This document shows, piece by piece, positions 26,239-36,165 of a DNA stretch of 64,000 nt. The notes below the pieces were generated by a model. The model saw only the letters and a list, made by a program, of their open reading frames with translations, was not told where the DNA came from and searched no databases. The position numbers and the translations under genes were made by a program. The stretch lies in NCBI RefSeq assembly GCF_009795885.1, contig NZ_WTEV01000004.1:62001-126000 (forward strand), in the 5' to 3' direction. The stretch's first letter is position 1. The number at the start of each line of letters is the position of its first letter. This stretch comes from Gilliamella sp. Pas-s25 (GTDB taxonomy: Bacteria > Pseudomonadota > Gammaproteobacteria > Enterobacterales > Orbaceae).

Positions 26239-27828
26239 CTATTTAGGTATAAATACAGAAAAAATTGTTCCATAAGGGGTATTATCTTCAAATGTAATAT
26301 AACCATTGGCCTTTTTTATATAGGTGGAAACAAGGTGTAAACCAATGCCATGTTCTTTCCCCTCTTGAGATGTAACGCCGGGTTCAAAAATTGAATCACG
26401 AATATTTTCATCAATGCCACAACCTTGATCACTAATCTCAAGTACAATTTCATCTGTTGCATCACTCAGATATAAATAAATTGTTTTATCACCATGATCA
26501 TTTTTTAAACTGGCATTAAAGGCATTATCAAGCAAATTACCTAAAATTGACATAAATTCTGTTTCGGTGATAAGTGAAGGTAGTGCACTTAATTGGCATG
26601 CAGGATCAAATAGTAGATTTAAACCTATTTCATGTGATTTTGCATATTTACCAATTAACAATCCACATACAGCTGGCACTTTAAAATGTGCGGTAATAAA
26701 ATCTAAATTACTTTGATTATCAGCAGAATGCAATGCGATAAAAGACTGCGCTTCTTCATACCGTTTCATATAAATTAAACCCGATAACGTTGCCAACCAG
26801 TTTAGATGCTCATGCCTTAATGCTCGTAAATTATCAACATATTGTGTTACTTGCGTTAATTGCATACTTAATATATTAATATCATCAAAGTTACGAAATG
26901 TAATGACCCAACCTTGAGTTTTATCATCAATGACCACCCGAACTTTGCTGGCAATGACAATAATGTTGTTGAAATAACAAATATGATCATGTATGTCTTC
27001 AGTTTGGTTATCATTTTTATAAATAAAATCGCTTGATTTAACAAATGTCCTTAAATCATGTTTATGTAATTCATCATCACTTATTTTAATATCTAACATC
27101 GTACGAGCAGATTGGTTAATATTGATAATTTTATAGTTAAGATCAATTGCAATAACCCCTTCAAAAATCGACTCCATGATCGACTTTTGGCTTTTTACCA
27201 ATAATGCAATTGCTTTAGGCTCTAAATTAAACATCTGTTTTTTAATTGCTTTTGAAAAACAATATGAAAAAATAAATAATGCTAAAAACAATAAGGAGCA
27301 AAAAAAGATAAATGGTATAAATTGCTTTATATGCAATGCATAAATACCATCAATCATGTAACCGACCGAAACTATACCGATAATTTTACCATGATCGATA
27401 ATTGGAGCTTTCCCCCTTAATGCTAAGCCAAGAGAGCCTTCACTAATAGAGATGCTACTATTACCGTTAAGAACCTCTTGGTTATCGCCACCAACCATGG
27501 GAGAGTGTAAAGGACTATTCGCGGTATGAAATAAACGGTTAGCATTCGCATCGCCAATAACAATATAACTTGCGTCGCTTTGTTCAAATATCTCTGTGAT
27601 TAAATTAGCAATTTTATTTGTATCTTTTTCTTTGACATATTCAATTAAACTTGGTAAAACAGATAACTCTTTTGCTTGAATTTGCGCCTTTTCGCCCAAA
27701 CTTCTATATAAGTTCGTTTCGGTGGTGTTCCAAATATAGCTCTGTAATAGCGCAAGAACAATCAATGAAAACAACAAAAGCGACAAAAAAAGCTTTGTTG
27801 TAAACGATAACGGGATTTTTTTTCGCAT
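26239..27828 (-). CDS. citA: Citrate sensor histidine kinase CitA/DpiB
   Basis: 529-residue membrane kinase. A membrane helix at about residues 12-31 and a second at about 173-194 enclose a periplasmic PAS-like citrate-sensing domain (LGLALRGKAPIIDHGKIIGIVSVG). Then come a cytoplasmic PAS, the phosphorylated histidine in LRALRHEHLNWL and an HATPase domain with N box LDNAFNASLKN and G boxes DQGCGID and GIGLHLV. It is divergent from citS. Confidence 0.9.
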   Translation of the reverse strand: MRKKIPLSFTTKLFLSLLLFSLIVLALLQSYIWNTTETNLYRSLGEKAQIQAKELSVLPSLIEYVKEKDTNKIANLITEIFEQSDASYIVIGDANANRLFHTANSPLHSPMVGGDNQEVLNGNSSISISEGSLGLALRGKAPIIDHGKIIGIVSVGYMIDGIYALHIKQFIPFIFFCSLLFLALFIFSYCFSKAIKKQMFNLEPKAIALLVKSQKSIMESIFEGVIAIDLNYKIININQSARTMLDIKISDDELHKHDLRTFVKSSDFIYKNDNQTEDIHDHICYFNNIIVIASKVRVVIDDKTQGWVITFRNFDDINILSMQLTQVTQYVDNLRALRHEHLNWLATLSGLIYMKRYEEAQSFIALHSADNQSNLDFITAHFKVPAVCGLLIGKYAKSHEIGLNLLFDPACQLSALPSLITETEFMSILGNLLDNAFNASLKNDHGDKTIYLYLSDATDEIVLEISDQGCGIDENIRDSIFEPGVTSQEGKEHGIGLHLVSTYIKKANGYITFEDNTPYGTIFSVFIPK

Positions 27829-27920
27829 CTTTGCTTTTACTTTTCAAATGAAATTCTCATAAGTGTAACACAGCATTAAAAAACATTTAGCCTTTAAAAC
27901 CATAAAAACCACAGTTAATT

Positions 27921-27936
27921 TATGATTTATATCACA
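27921..27936. promoter_or_regulatory. Possible CRP site upstream of citS
   Basis: TATGATTTATATCACA has one good half (TCACA) of a CRP palindrome, in the 184-base region between divergent citA and citS. Catabolite control of citrate genes is known in enterics; the site itself is weak. Confidence 0.35.
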
Positions 27937-28012
27937 AAAATTTCATTAATTTTTTGTAAAGATACACACCAACAATTTCAAATAAATTAAGACATTTTGG
28001 AGAAAAAAATAA

Positions 28013-29398
28013 ATGGTGAATTTTAACTCATCTGAAAAAAATATTAATGGAAAAGAATCAATAGGTAAGCCTTTTGAAGAGAAGCTATATGGCTGGCCAT
28101 ATAATTGGTGGCGCCTTATGGATAACTATAAAATTGGTGTAATTCCACTTCCATTATTTATTATTGCCGGTATCCTTATTTGTGCTGAAGTGTTAGTAAC
28201 TGGCAAGTTACCTAGCGAAATCGTTGTCATGGTGGTTACTTGTGCTTTCTTTGGTTTCCTATGTGGTGAAATTGGTAAACGTTTACCAATCGTAGGTAAA
28301 ATGGGTGCGGCAGCAATTTGTGCAACTTTTATTCCATCTGCACTTGTTTATTATGGTATTTTGCCTACACCAATTGTTGAAGCAACGACAAAATTCTATA
28401 AAGATACGCATATCCTTTATTTATATATCTGCTGCATTATCGTTGGTAGTATTATGAATATGGATAAGAGAACACTTATTCAAGGCTTCTTAAGAATCTT
28501 TGCGCCAATGCTTTGCGGTGAAATTGTTGGTATGATTGTTGGTGTTGGTGTTGGTTATTTACTTGGTTTAACACCATTTGAAACTTTCTTCTTCTTAGTA
28601 TTACCAATTATGGCAGGTGGCGTTGGTGAAGGCGCAATTCCACTTTCAATTGGTTATGCTACAATTTTAGGTATGGAACAAGGTGATGCACTTGGTCGAG
28701 TATTACCAATAGTTATGCTTGGTGGTTTAACTGGTATTATTTGTGGTGGTATTCTTAATCGTATTGGTAAAATTTATCCTCACTTAACAGGTAACGGTCG
28801 ATTATTACCCGCATCTAAAGATGATGATTCAATGGACAAAAAATCAGCTAAACCTGAAATGGCAATAGATGTTACAACATTTGCTTCAGGTGTTTTATTA
28901 GCGGCGATCCTTTATATGGTAGGTATGATTGGACACAAATTAATTGGTCTTCCTGCTCCAGTAGGTATGTTATTTGCGGCAGTTTTTGTTAAATTAGTAT
29001 CAGGCGTTTCACCAAAAGTATTAAGTGGTTCACAAGTTGTTTACAAATTCTTCCAAACATCAGTAACTTATCCAATTCTATTCGCAGTAGGTGTGGCAAT
29101 TACTCCATGGGAAAGAATTGTTGATGCTTTCACTATTACGAACTTAATTGTTATTGTTTGTACTGTCGTGAGCTTAGTGACCACCGGTTTCTTTGTGTCA
29201 AAAGCACTTGGTATGTATCCTGTTGATGCTGCTGTTATTTCTTGTTGTCAAAGTGGCCAAGGCGGAACTGGTGACGTGGCAATCTTAACTGCCGCAGAAC
29301 GTATGGAGCTAATGCCGTTTGCACAAATTGCAACTCGTATTGGTGGTGCAATTAATGTATCAGTATCATTACTTATTCTCGGCAATTTCTTAGTATAG
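28013..29398 (+). CDS. citS: Citrate:Na+ symporter, 2-hydroxycarboxylate transporter family
   Basis: 461-residue 2HCT-family carrier with about 11 membrane segments. Both re-entrant loop motifs are present (GGVGEG in MAGGVGEGAIPLS and GGTGD in SGQGGTGDVAIL), with the conserved arginine in QIATRIGGA that binds the substrate carboxylate. The position beside citA/citB and citCDEFX favours citrate over malate. The start follows a GGAG. Confidence 0.9.
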   Translation: MVNFNSSEKNINGKESIGKPFEEKLYGWPYNWWRLMDNYKIGVIPLPLFIIAGILICAEVLVTGKLPSEIVVMVVTCAFFGFLCGEIGKRLPIVGKMGAAAICATFIPSALVYYGILPTPIVEATTKFYKDTHILYLYICCIIVGSIMNMDKRTLIQGFLRIFAPMLCGEIVGMIVGVGVGYLLGLTPFETFFFLVLPIMAGGVGEGAIPLSIGYATILGMEQGDALGRVLPIVMLGGLTGIICGGILNRIGKIYPHLTGNGRLLPASKDDDSMDKKSAKPEMAIDVTTFASGVLLAAILYMVGMIGHKLIGLPAPVGMLFAAVFVKLVSGVSPKVLSGSQVVYKFFQTSVTYPILFAVGVAITPWERIVDAFTITNLIVIVCTVVSLVTTGFFVSKALGMYPVDAAVISCCQSGQGGTGDVAILTAAERMELMPFAQIATRIGGAINVSVSLLILGNFLV

Positions 29399-29413
29399 AT
29401 TTTACATTTCAAA

Positions 29414-29453
29414 GAGCGACCTTAGTTTATACTAAGGTTGTTCATTTTTATTT
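29414..29453 (+). terminator. Terminator/attenuator between citS and the FAH gene
   Basis: ACCTTAGT/ACTAAGGT stem with a 4-base loop and imperfect extension, followed by TTCATTTTTATTT. It may reduce read-through from citS into the lyase genes. Confidence 0.6.
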
Positions 29454-29493
29454 CGTATTTATAATTAACATAAACAGCTTTTAAGGAGTTTTC

Positions 29494-30339
29494 ATGAAGC
29501 TTGTCAGTTATCTTGTCTCTGGTAGAGCAAGTTTTGGTCTTCTTACTCACAACGGTATTGTTGATTTAAAGCAAAAATTAGGCGATAAATATGCCGATTT
29601 AAAATCACTACTTGCCGATAAAGAAGGACTATCTGTTGCCAAAACCTATCTTGATGCCCCAAGTGACATTGATGAACAAGACATTACTTATTTACCTGTA
29701 ATCCCAAATCCAAACAAAATTTTATGTGTTGGCATGAATTATGCTGAAAAACGAGCAGAATTTAATGAAACCAGTTCAGCGCCAACTCTATTTGTTCGCT
29801 TTCCTGATTCTCAAACAGGAAATAAGACTAATATTATTAAACCAGCTATCACTAATGAATTAGATTATGAAGGCGAGTTAGCCATTATCATTGGTAAAGC
29901 AGGTTTTCGCATTAGCCAAGAAGAGGCTTTATCATATGTGGCAGGATATAGTTGCTACATGGATGGCTCTATTCGCGATTGGCAGTATACTTGGTTTACC
30001 GCAGGTAAAAACTGGCCAAATACAGGCGCATTTGGTCCATGTTTAACTACCACGGATGAAATTCCAGATCCTAAAGTTTTAACATTAACAACTTATTTAA
30101 ACGGTCAAGAAATGCAACATGATTCTATCAAAAATCTTGTGCATACAGTACCTGAATTAATTTCATATATTAGTACATTTACTCATTTATCACCTGGGGA
30201 TGTCATTCTTACTGGTTCACCTGGTGGAGTGGGTAAAAAACGTCACCCTCCTGTGTTTATGCAAGATGGGGATATTATTGAAGTTGAAATTACCAAAATT
30301 GGGCGTTTAACTAACTCTGTTGTTGCAGAAAAAAGGTAA
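29494..30339 (+). CDS. Fumarylacetoacetate-hydrolase family protein, likely oxaloacetate decarboxylase
   Basis: 281-residue FAH-fold enzyme. Metal-ligand region NELDYEGELAIIIGKAG, then YSCYMDGSIRDWQ and the C-terminal TGSPGGVG. Soluble FAH-family enzymes such as Corynebacterium Cg1458 and animal FAHD1 decarboxylate oxaloacetate. Here the gene sits between citS and citC, and oadGAB is absent from the window, so conversion of lyase-derived oxaloacetate to pyruvate is the natural guess. Oxaloacetate tautomerase or acylpyruvate hydrolase are alternatives. AAGGAG precedes the start; the stop is 4 bases before citC. Confidence 0.75.
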   Translation: MKLVSYLVSGRASFGLLTHNGIVDLKQKLGDKYADLKSLLADKEGLSVAKTYLDAPSDIDEQDITYLPVIPNPNKILCVGMNYAEKRAEFNETSSAPTLFVRFPDSQTGNKTNIIKPAITNELDYEGELAIIIGKAGFRISQEEALSYVAGYSCYMDGSIRDWQYTWFTAGKNWPNTGAFGPCLTTTDEIPDPKVLTLTTYLNGQEMQHDSIKNLVHTVPELISYISTFTHLSPGDVILTGSPGGVGKKRHPPVFMQDGDIIEVEITKIGRLTNSVVAEKR

Positions 30340-30343
30340 CATT

Positions 30344-31378
30344 ATGTATGATTTAGCTGATTACACTGTTGTTGATATTTCCAAATCAAAACAAGATTAT
30401 CAAGAAATTGAGCAACTATTATCTCGCTCTGATCTCAATTTAGATTCACAAGTCACCATTTTTATGGTCGTAAAAATTGATGCTAAAATTATAGCTTGTG
30501 CAGGGATTGATCGCGATATTATAAAGTGCGTTGCTATTGATCCCGATTACCGTGGCAATCAACTAAATCTCACTTTAATGGATCACACCATAAAATATGC
30601 TAACGAAAGTGGCTATTTTCACCTTTTTTTATATACAAAGCCTGAAAATATAGATTTTTTTAAAGGATGTGGCTTTTACCCTATTGTTGAAATAACCGAT
30701 CTTGCTGTCCTAATGGAAAATAATCCTGTTGGCATTAAACAGTACTGTAAGCAACTGCACGCACAACAAAAAGACGGAAAAAAGATTGGCAGTATTGTTA
30801 TGAATGCCAATCCTTTTACTAAAGGTCATCAATATCTTGTGCAATACGCTGCCAGTCAATGTGACTGGTTGCATGTTTTTGTCGTCAATGAAAATGCATC
30901 ACAATTTTCATTTGATACACGTTTAAAATTAGTTCAAGATGGTACTAAACACATAAAAAATGTTACTGTGCATGCTAGCTCACCTTATATTATTTCGAGG
31001 GCAACATTTCCGACTTATTTTCTAAAAGATAAGGCAAAAATTGATCGAGCCTATATGGGTATCGACCTGCTTATATTCCGAAATTATATTGCACCAACAC
31101 TTAATATTACCTATCGATTTGTTGGTACTGAACCTTTTGATGAAGTCACTAAAGCTTATAATGAAGCAATGTCTTATTGGCTTACAGATAAAACAGTCAG
31201 TGAACAATCAGCAATTACTGTTGTTGAAGTTCCACGGATAACCGAAGACAACACTATTGTATCGGCCTCATTAGTGAGAAAATTATTGGCATCGGGGCAA
31301 TATGAAGAGGTAATAAAACTAGTTCCATCTACTACATGGGATTACCTTTCAGCTAATTTGGATAAATTTAAAATTTAA
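30344..31378 (+). CDS. citC: [Citrate (pro-3S)-lyase] ligase
   Basis: Acetylates the thiol of the CitD prosthetic group to activate citrate lyase. 344 residues: an N-terminal GNAT-like region (GVAIDPDYRG-type IKCVAIDPDYRGNQLN) and a nucleotidyltransferase domain with IGSIVMNANPFTKGHQYLV (the HxGH-like NPFTxGH signature). The start at ATG 30344 with AAAAGG upstream is preferred over a TTG at 30320 inside the preceding gene. Confidence 0.94.
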   Translation: MYDLADYTVVDISKSKQDYQEIEQLLSRSDLNLDSQVTIFMVVKIDAKIIACAGIDRDIIKCVAIDPDYRGNQLNLTLMDHTIKYANESGYFHLFLYTKPENIDFFKGCGFYPIVEITDLAVLMENNPVGIKQYCKQLHAQQKDGKKIGSIVMNANPFTKGHQYLVQYAASQCDWLHVFVVNENASQFSFDTRLKLVQDGTKHIKNVTVHASSPYIISRATFPTYFLKDKAKIDRAYMGIDLLIFRNYIAPTLNITYRFVGTEPFDEVTKAYNEAMSYWLTDKTVSEQSAITVVEVPRITEDNTIVSASLVRKLLASGQYEEVIKLVPSTTWDYLSANLDKFKI

Positions 31379-31399
31379 TACGTTTTTAAAGGTAAAAAA

Positions 31400-31690
31400 A
31401 TGAAAATACAAAAAGAAGCCATGGCAGGGACTCTTGAATCTAGCGATTTGTTAGTCAAAGCCATACCAAACACGGGAATTGAAATTGTTATTAATAGTGA
31501 TGTTAATAAACAATTCGGCGATCAAATTCGTGCAGTTGTTGAGCAAACTTTAAATGAGCTTAATGTAACCGACGGTTTAATCATTATTGATGATAAAGGT
31601 GCACTTGATTGTGCTATTAAAGCAAGAGTTCAATGTGCGGTATTACGTGGCGCAGAAGAAGAAAACTTAGATTGGAGTAAATTATTATGA
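31400..31690 (+). CDS. citD: Citrate lyase acyl carrier protein (gamma subunit)
   Basis: 96-residue carrier of the phosphoribosyl-dephospho-CoA group. The modified serine lies in [17 protein letters not shown]. The stop overlaps the citE start (ATGA). Confidence 0.94.
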   Translation: MKIQKEAMAGTLESSDLLVKAIPNTGIEIVINSDVNKQFGDQIRAVVEQTLNELNVTDGLIIIDDKGALDCAIKARVQCAVLRGAEEENLDWSKLL

Positions 31691-32574
31691 AAAAATTACG
31701 TCGAAGTATGCTATTTCTTCCAGGTGCAAACGCGGCAATGTTATCAACCTCTTTTGTTTATAAACCCGATTCAATCATGTTTGACCTTGAAGATGCTGTT
31801 TCCATTAAAGAAAAAGATTCAGCACGTTTATTAGTAGCACAAACATTGCTTCTTCCTGTTTATAAAGAGCACGGAATTGAAACAGTAGTACGAATCAACT
31901 CACTTGATACTCCATTTGGTTTAAAAGACCTTGAAGCAGTAGTAAGAGCAGGTGTTGACGTAGTACGTTTACCGATGACTAATTGCGCAGAAGATATTCA
32001 TGAGTTAGAAGCACACGTTGCAAGAATTGAAAAAGAGTGTGGACGTGAAGTGGGCAGCACTAAATTAATGGCGGCAATTGAATCGGCTCAAGGCGTTGTT
32101 AATGCTGTTTCTATTGCTCAATCTTCTCCACGCTTAATCGGTATTGCACTAGCTGCATTTGACTATCTTGTTGATATGCAAACAGAGCGTGGCGATGGTA
32201 CTGAGTTATTTTATGCTCGCTGTGCTGTTTTACATGCAGCACGTGTAGCTGGCATTGATGCCTTTGATGTGGTGTATTCAAATGTTAATGATGATGAAGG
32301 TTTCTTAAAAGAAGTTAGCCTAATTAAAAAACTCGGATATAACGGTAAATCACTTATCAATCCAAGACAAATTGAACTATTACATAATGCATATGCGCCA
32401 ACAGCCGCTGAAGTGGAAAATGCTCAAAAAGTGGTTGAAGCAGCAGAAGAAGGTGAAAGAAAAGGCCTTGGCGTTATTTCCCTAAACGGCAAAATGATTG
32501 ATGCACCGATTATAGCTCGTGCTAGAAAAGTTATCGAGTTGGCTAAATATTCTGGTGTTCGTAAAGAAATTTGA
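31687..32574 (+). CDS. citE: Citrate lyase beta subunit (citryl-ACP lyase)
   Basis: 295-residue HpcH/HpaI-aldolase-family subunit that splits citryl-ACP into oxaloacetate and acetyl-ACP. Typical motifs are [41 protein letters not shown] and [14 protein letters not shown]. It is coupled to citD by a 4-base overlap. Confidence 0.95.
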   Translation: MKKLRRSMLFLPGANAAMLSTSFVYKPDSIMFDLEDAVSIKEKDSARLLVAQTLLLPVYKEHGIETVVRINSLDTPFGLKDLEAVVRAGVDVVRLPMTNCAEDIHELEAHVARIEKECGREVGSTKLMAAIESAQGVVNAVSIAQSSPRLIGIALAAFDYLVDMQTERGDGTELFYARCAVLHAARVAGIDAFDVVYSNVNDDEGFLKEVSLIKKLGYNGKSLINPRQIELLHNAYAPTAAEVENAQKVVEAAEEGERKGLGVISLNGKMIDAPIIARARKVIELAKYSGVRKEI

Positions 32575-32586
32575 TAGGATTGAAAA

Positions 32587-34116
32587 ATGACTACTTCTAT
32601 AAATAAAAAAATTGATGATTTGCTTAAACAGCATCCAGATCTCAAAAATATCACGCCATTTATTGACGCTAACGCTACGACTCCTTATTTAAAAGATGAG
32701 TCTAAATACACGCGTAAATTGTGTGATTCTATTGAACAGGCAATCAAAAAATGTGAATTACGTGATGGTATGACTATCTCTTTTCACCACGCATTTCGTG
32801 AAGGTGATAAGGTTATCAACAAAGTTGTTGAAACTATCAGTAAATTAGGTATTAAAAACTTAACACTAGCTTCAAGTTCGTTATTAAGCTGTAACTCAGC
32901 ATTAATACCTCATATCGAATCAGGTGTAATTACTAAAATTTATACCTCTGGTCTACGTGGTAAATTAGCCGATGCAATTTCACACGGTTTAATGGAAAAC
33001 CCAGTCCATATCCATTCTCATGGCGGACGAGTAAAACTTATCCAAAGCGGTGAAATTAACATTGATATCGCATTTTTAGCTGTATCAACAGCTGATGAGC
33101 AAGGTAACGCGAATGGTGTATCAGGTAAATCACAATGTGGTGCACTTGGTTATGCCATGGTTGATGCGCAATTTGCAAAGAAAGTAGTATTACTTACTGA
33201 AGATATCGTTGGTTATCCTAACCATCCAGCAAGTATTCGCCAAGATCAAGTTGACTATATTGTTAAAGTTGATGAAGTCGGTGATCCAACTAAAATCAGT
33301 GTGGGGGCAGCACGTATCACTAGCAATCCACGCGAACTGATGATCGCGCGTTATGCTGCTGATGTTATTGAACACTCAGGCTATTTCAAGGATGGTTTCT
33401 CAATCCAAACAGGTTCTGGTGCATCATCAACTGCGGCAACGCGTTTCCTTGAAAATCGTATGCGTGCGAAAAATATTACTGCATCATTTGCATTAGGTGG
33501 TATTACAGCAAGTATTGTTGATCTTCATGAAAAAGGCTTGGTTAAACGCTTATTAGATACTCAAAGCTTTGATGGCACCGCCGGACAATCTTTAGGTAAA
33601 AATAAAGATCATATTGAAGTATCAACCAATGTTTATGCAAACCCAGCATCAAAAGGTGCGAGCGTTGATGAACTTGATATTGTTATTTTAAGTGCTTTAG
33701 AAATTGACCTTGATTACAATGTTAATGTATTAACGGGTTCTGACGGCGTTATGCGTGGTGCATCAGGTGGTCACTGTGATACAGCTGCTGGTGCAAACTT
33801 AACAATCGTTGTTGCCCCACTAATTCGTAGCCGTATTCCAACTGTAATTAAAAAGGTAACAACACTAGTCACTCCTGGTGAAAGCGTTGATGTACTTGTG
33901 ACTGACCATGGTATTGCGGTTAATCCTAATCGTCCAGAAATTGCTGAACGTTTAAAAGCTGCTAATTTGCCAATTATGAGCATTGAAGAGCTTTATCAAC
34001 GTGCTGTATCTTTAACTGGTGAACCAAAACCAATCGAGTTTAAAGATAAAATTGTTGGTATCGTACATTTCCGCGACGGTTCAGTTATTGATGTCGTACG
34101 TCAAGTTAAAGACTAA
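32587..34116 (+). CDS. citF: Citrate lyase alpha subunit (citrate:acetyl-ACP transferase)
   Basis: 509-residue family I CoA-transferase-type subunit that exchanges acetyl for citryl on CitD. Characteristic stretches are ISFHHAFREGDKVIN, HIHSHGGRVKLIQSGE, QTGSGASSTAATRFL and DGVMRGASGGHCDTAAGA. The length matches the family (about 510). It lies 12 bases after citE. Confidence 0.95.
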   Translation: MTTSINKKIDDLLKQHPDLKNITPFIDANATTPYLKDESKYTRKLCDSIEQAIKKCELRDGMTISFHHAFREGDKVINKVVETISKLGIKNLTLASSSLLSCNSALIPHIESGVITKIYTSGLRGKLADAISHGLMENPVHIHSHGGRVKLIQSGEINIDIAFLAVSTADEQGNANGVSGKSQCGALGYAMVDAQFAKKVVLLTEDIVGYPNHPASIRQDQVDYIVKVDEVGDPTKISVGAARITSNPRELMIARYAADVIEHSGYFKDGFSIQTGSGASSTAATRFLENRMRAKNITASFALGGITASIVDLHEKGLVKRLLDTQSFDGTAGQSLGKNKDHIEVSTNVYANPASKGASVDELDIVILSALEIDLDYNVNVLTGSDGVMRGASGGHCDTAAGANLTIVVAPLIRSRIPTVIKKVTTLVTPGESVDVLVTDHGIAVNPNRPEIAERLKAANLPIMSIEELYQRAVSLTGEPKPIEFKDKIVGIVHFRDGSVIDVVRQVKD

Positions 34117-34135
34117 TTTTAGTCTTAATTAATAG

Positions 34136-34173
34136 AGTAATAGCCTAACATGTAAAAATGTTATGCTATTACT
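34136..34173 (+). other. Hairpin between citF and citX
   Basis: AGTAATAGC/GCTATTACT outer arms and AACAT/ATGTT inner arms form a long stem in the citF-citX gap. No T-run follows, so it more likely tunes mRNA stability or translation than terminates. It overlaps the first ATG of the longest citX frame, arguing for a start further downstream. Confidence 0.55.
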
Positions 34174-34184
34174 ATTCTTATCTA

Positions 34185-34733
34185 ATGGAAAAAATGCTAA
34201 TTAAATTTGATGATGGCACTCCAATTAACCTTGAGCAAATGCTATTAGCCAAGGAAAAGAGAGTGGAAAACCAAAAACAGGCAATGCTATGTTATAAACA
34301 TCCGATCATATCATTAAGCCTAGTTATTCCCGGTGCTATAAAAAACAGCAGCGGTGCTCGTTATCTTTTTGATGAAGCTATCAAAGCTTTACAGCATTGT
34401 TTTTTACAAAATGACATCACGATAATCAATGAAGATCATTATCACTACATCACCGGTTCAGAAGCCATTATAGCAGTAAAATGTTCAGCTAAAACGCTTA
34501 AAAAATACTGTATGGATATTGAAAATAATCACCCTTTAGGGCGTTTGTGGGATATTGATGTTATTGACATTGTTACACAACAAAGCCTGTCACGCTCACA
34601 ATTTGATAACCAACCAAGGCAATGCCTGGTCTGTCATGAAGCGGCAAAAGTTTGCGGTAGAGCCAAACGGCATTCAATCAATGAAATTTTTATAGCGATT
34701 GAAAAAAAGATAGAAAAATTTCAGCAAATATAA
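34185..34733 (+). CDS. citX: Apo-citrate lyase phosphoribosyl-dephospho-CoA transferase
   Basis: Transfers the prosthetic group made by CitG onto the CitD serine. 182 residues from ATG 34185, near the E. coli 183. Signatures are NHPLGRLWDIDV and the cysteine-rich RQCLVCHEAAKVCGRAKRH. Starts at 34158 (inside the hairpin) and 34194 are also possible. It is the last gene of the citrate cluster; citG lies separately at 15101. Confidence 0.92.
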   Translation: MEKMLIKFDDGTPINLEQMLLAKEKRVENQKQAMLCYKHPIISLSLVIPGAIKNSSGARYLFDEAIKALQHCFLQNDITIINEDHYHYITGSEAIIAVKCSAKTLKKYCMDIENNHPLGRLWDIDVIDIVTQQSLSRSQFDNQPRQCLVCHEAAKVCGRAKRHSINEIFIAIEKKIEKFQQI

Positions 34734-34821
34734 ACAATAATCATCATTACAAATAGCGCGGATTGATGAAATAACGCAACTACCATATATCATCAACCCT
34801 AATTATAATCTATAAAACCAG

Positions 34822-35988
34822 TTAAATTGTTTCAAGTGCCTGCTGTAAATCAGCCAGTAAATCTGTAATATCTTCCAAACCAACTGAAATACGCAATAAT
34901 TGATCTGAAATACCAGCCGTTTTTCGTGCTTCAGCACTAATACCTGAATGTGTCATTGTCGCTGGATGACACACAAGACTTTCAACTCCACCAAGTGATT
35001 GAGCCAATGTAAAAATATTAAGTGCCTTTAAAAATTTCGGCATCACATCGGCATCGCCAGCCAATTCAAAACTGAGTAATGAACCAAAACCTTTCTGTTG
35101 TTTTTTAGCGATATCATGCCCAAGGTTAGTTGGTAAAGAGGGATGAAATACTTTGGCTATTTTCGGATGGCTAGCAAGGAACGCAACGACTTTTTGTGCA
35201 TTGTCTTGTTGCAAATTCACACGTGCAGCAAGGGTTCGTAACCCACGTAATAAAAGATAACTATCAAATGATGAGGTCAATGTACCAATGTTATTTGCCC
35301 ACCATAAAACATCTGTAGCAAGTTGTTGGTCTTTAAAGACTAAAATCCCTGCTAATAAATCTGAATGCCCGTTTAAAAATTTAGTACAAGAATGAGTAAC
35401 AATATCAGCACCAAGCTCTAATGGTTTTTGCAAAATAGGCGTCATAAACGTATTATCGACTAAAACTAAAGCACCTACGTCATGTGCTTGCTGCGCAATT
35501 TTTTTAATATCAACAACACGCAGTAATGGATTACTTGGTGTTTCAATCAAGACTAATTTAGGATGTAAGCTTAATGCTTCTTGCAATGCGACCAAGTCAG
35601 ACTGATCAACAAATTTTACTTTAAAATAGCCCTTCTGACTCAAACTATTAAACAGCCGATAACTACCGCCATAACAATCATGAGGGGCAACAACTAAGTC
35701 ATTTGGCGCTAATAAAGCAACACTAATAAGGTGAATTGCTGACATGCCACAGTTAGTTAAAATAGCATCGACACCACCTTCTAATTTTGCAACAGTCTCT
35801 TCCACCAATCGTCGACTTGGATTGGCTTTGCGCGCATAATCAAATTCTCTTGGTTTCGCAAATTCTTCATAACGATAACACGTAGATGGTGTGATAACAG
35901 GTACAACACTGCCATATTGATCATCAGTATTGAGCCCACCACGAACAGCAATTGTTCCTTGGTTTAAATTGTTAGCTTGACTAGTCAT
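34822..35988 (-). CDS. metB: Cystathionine gamma-synthase
   Basis: PLP enzyme that condenses O-succinylhomoserine with cysteine in methionine synthesis. 388 residues, very close to E. coli MetB (386): NCGMSAIHL, VAPHDCYGGSYRLF, PLP-lysine in THSCTKFLNGHSD, and ESLVCHPATMTHSGIS. AGAGGA precedes the start. It is divergent from metJ across a met-box array, so it is repressed by MetJ-SAM. Confidence 0.94.
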   Translation of the reverse strand: MTSQANNLNQGTIAVRGGLNTDDQYGSVVPVITPSTCYRYEEFAKPREFDYARKANPSRRLVEETVAKLEGGVDAILTNCGMSAIHLISVALLAPNDLVVAPHDCYGGSYRLFNSLSQKGYFKVKFVDQSDLVALQEALSLHPKLVLIETPSNPLLRVVDIKKIAQQAHDVGALVLVDNTFMTPILQKPLELGADIVTHSCTKFLNGHSDLLAGILVFKDQQLATDVLWWANNIGTLTSSFDSYLLLRGLRTLAARVNLQQDNAQKVVAFLASHPKIAKVFHPSLPTNLGHDIAKKQQKGFGSLLSFELAGDADVMPKFLKALNIFTLAQSLGGVESLVCHPATMTHSGISAEARKTAGISDQLLRISVGLEDITDLLADLQQALETI

Positions 35989-36058
35989 AATAACATTCCT
36001 CTAAATAATGCTTTGCTTACTTCAAGAATAGATTGTATAAGAATAACATACTAAATAT

Positions 36059-36098
36059 AGACGTCAACATGTCTAGATGTCTAACTGTCTTGGTGTAT
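36059..36098. promoter_or_regulatory. MetJ operator: tandem met boxes
   Basis: Consecutive 8-mers AGACGTCA, ACATGTCT, AGATGTCT, AACTGTCT and a poorer TGGTGTAT match the AGACGTCT met-box consensus in register. They lie between divergent metB and metJ and can control both. Confidence 0.9.
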
Positions 36099-36165
36099 AG
36101 ATTGCAGAAAGATAAAAAAACCGTTAGAATTGCCCACATTATTTGTGATGTAATTTGGTGAAAAT

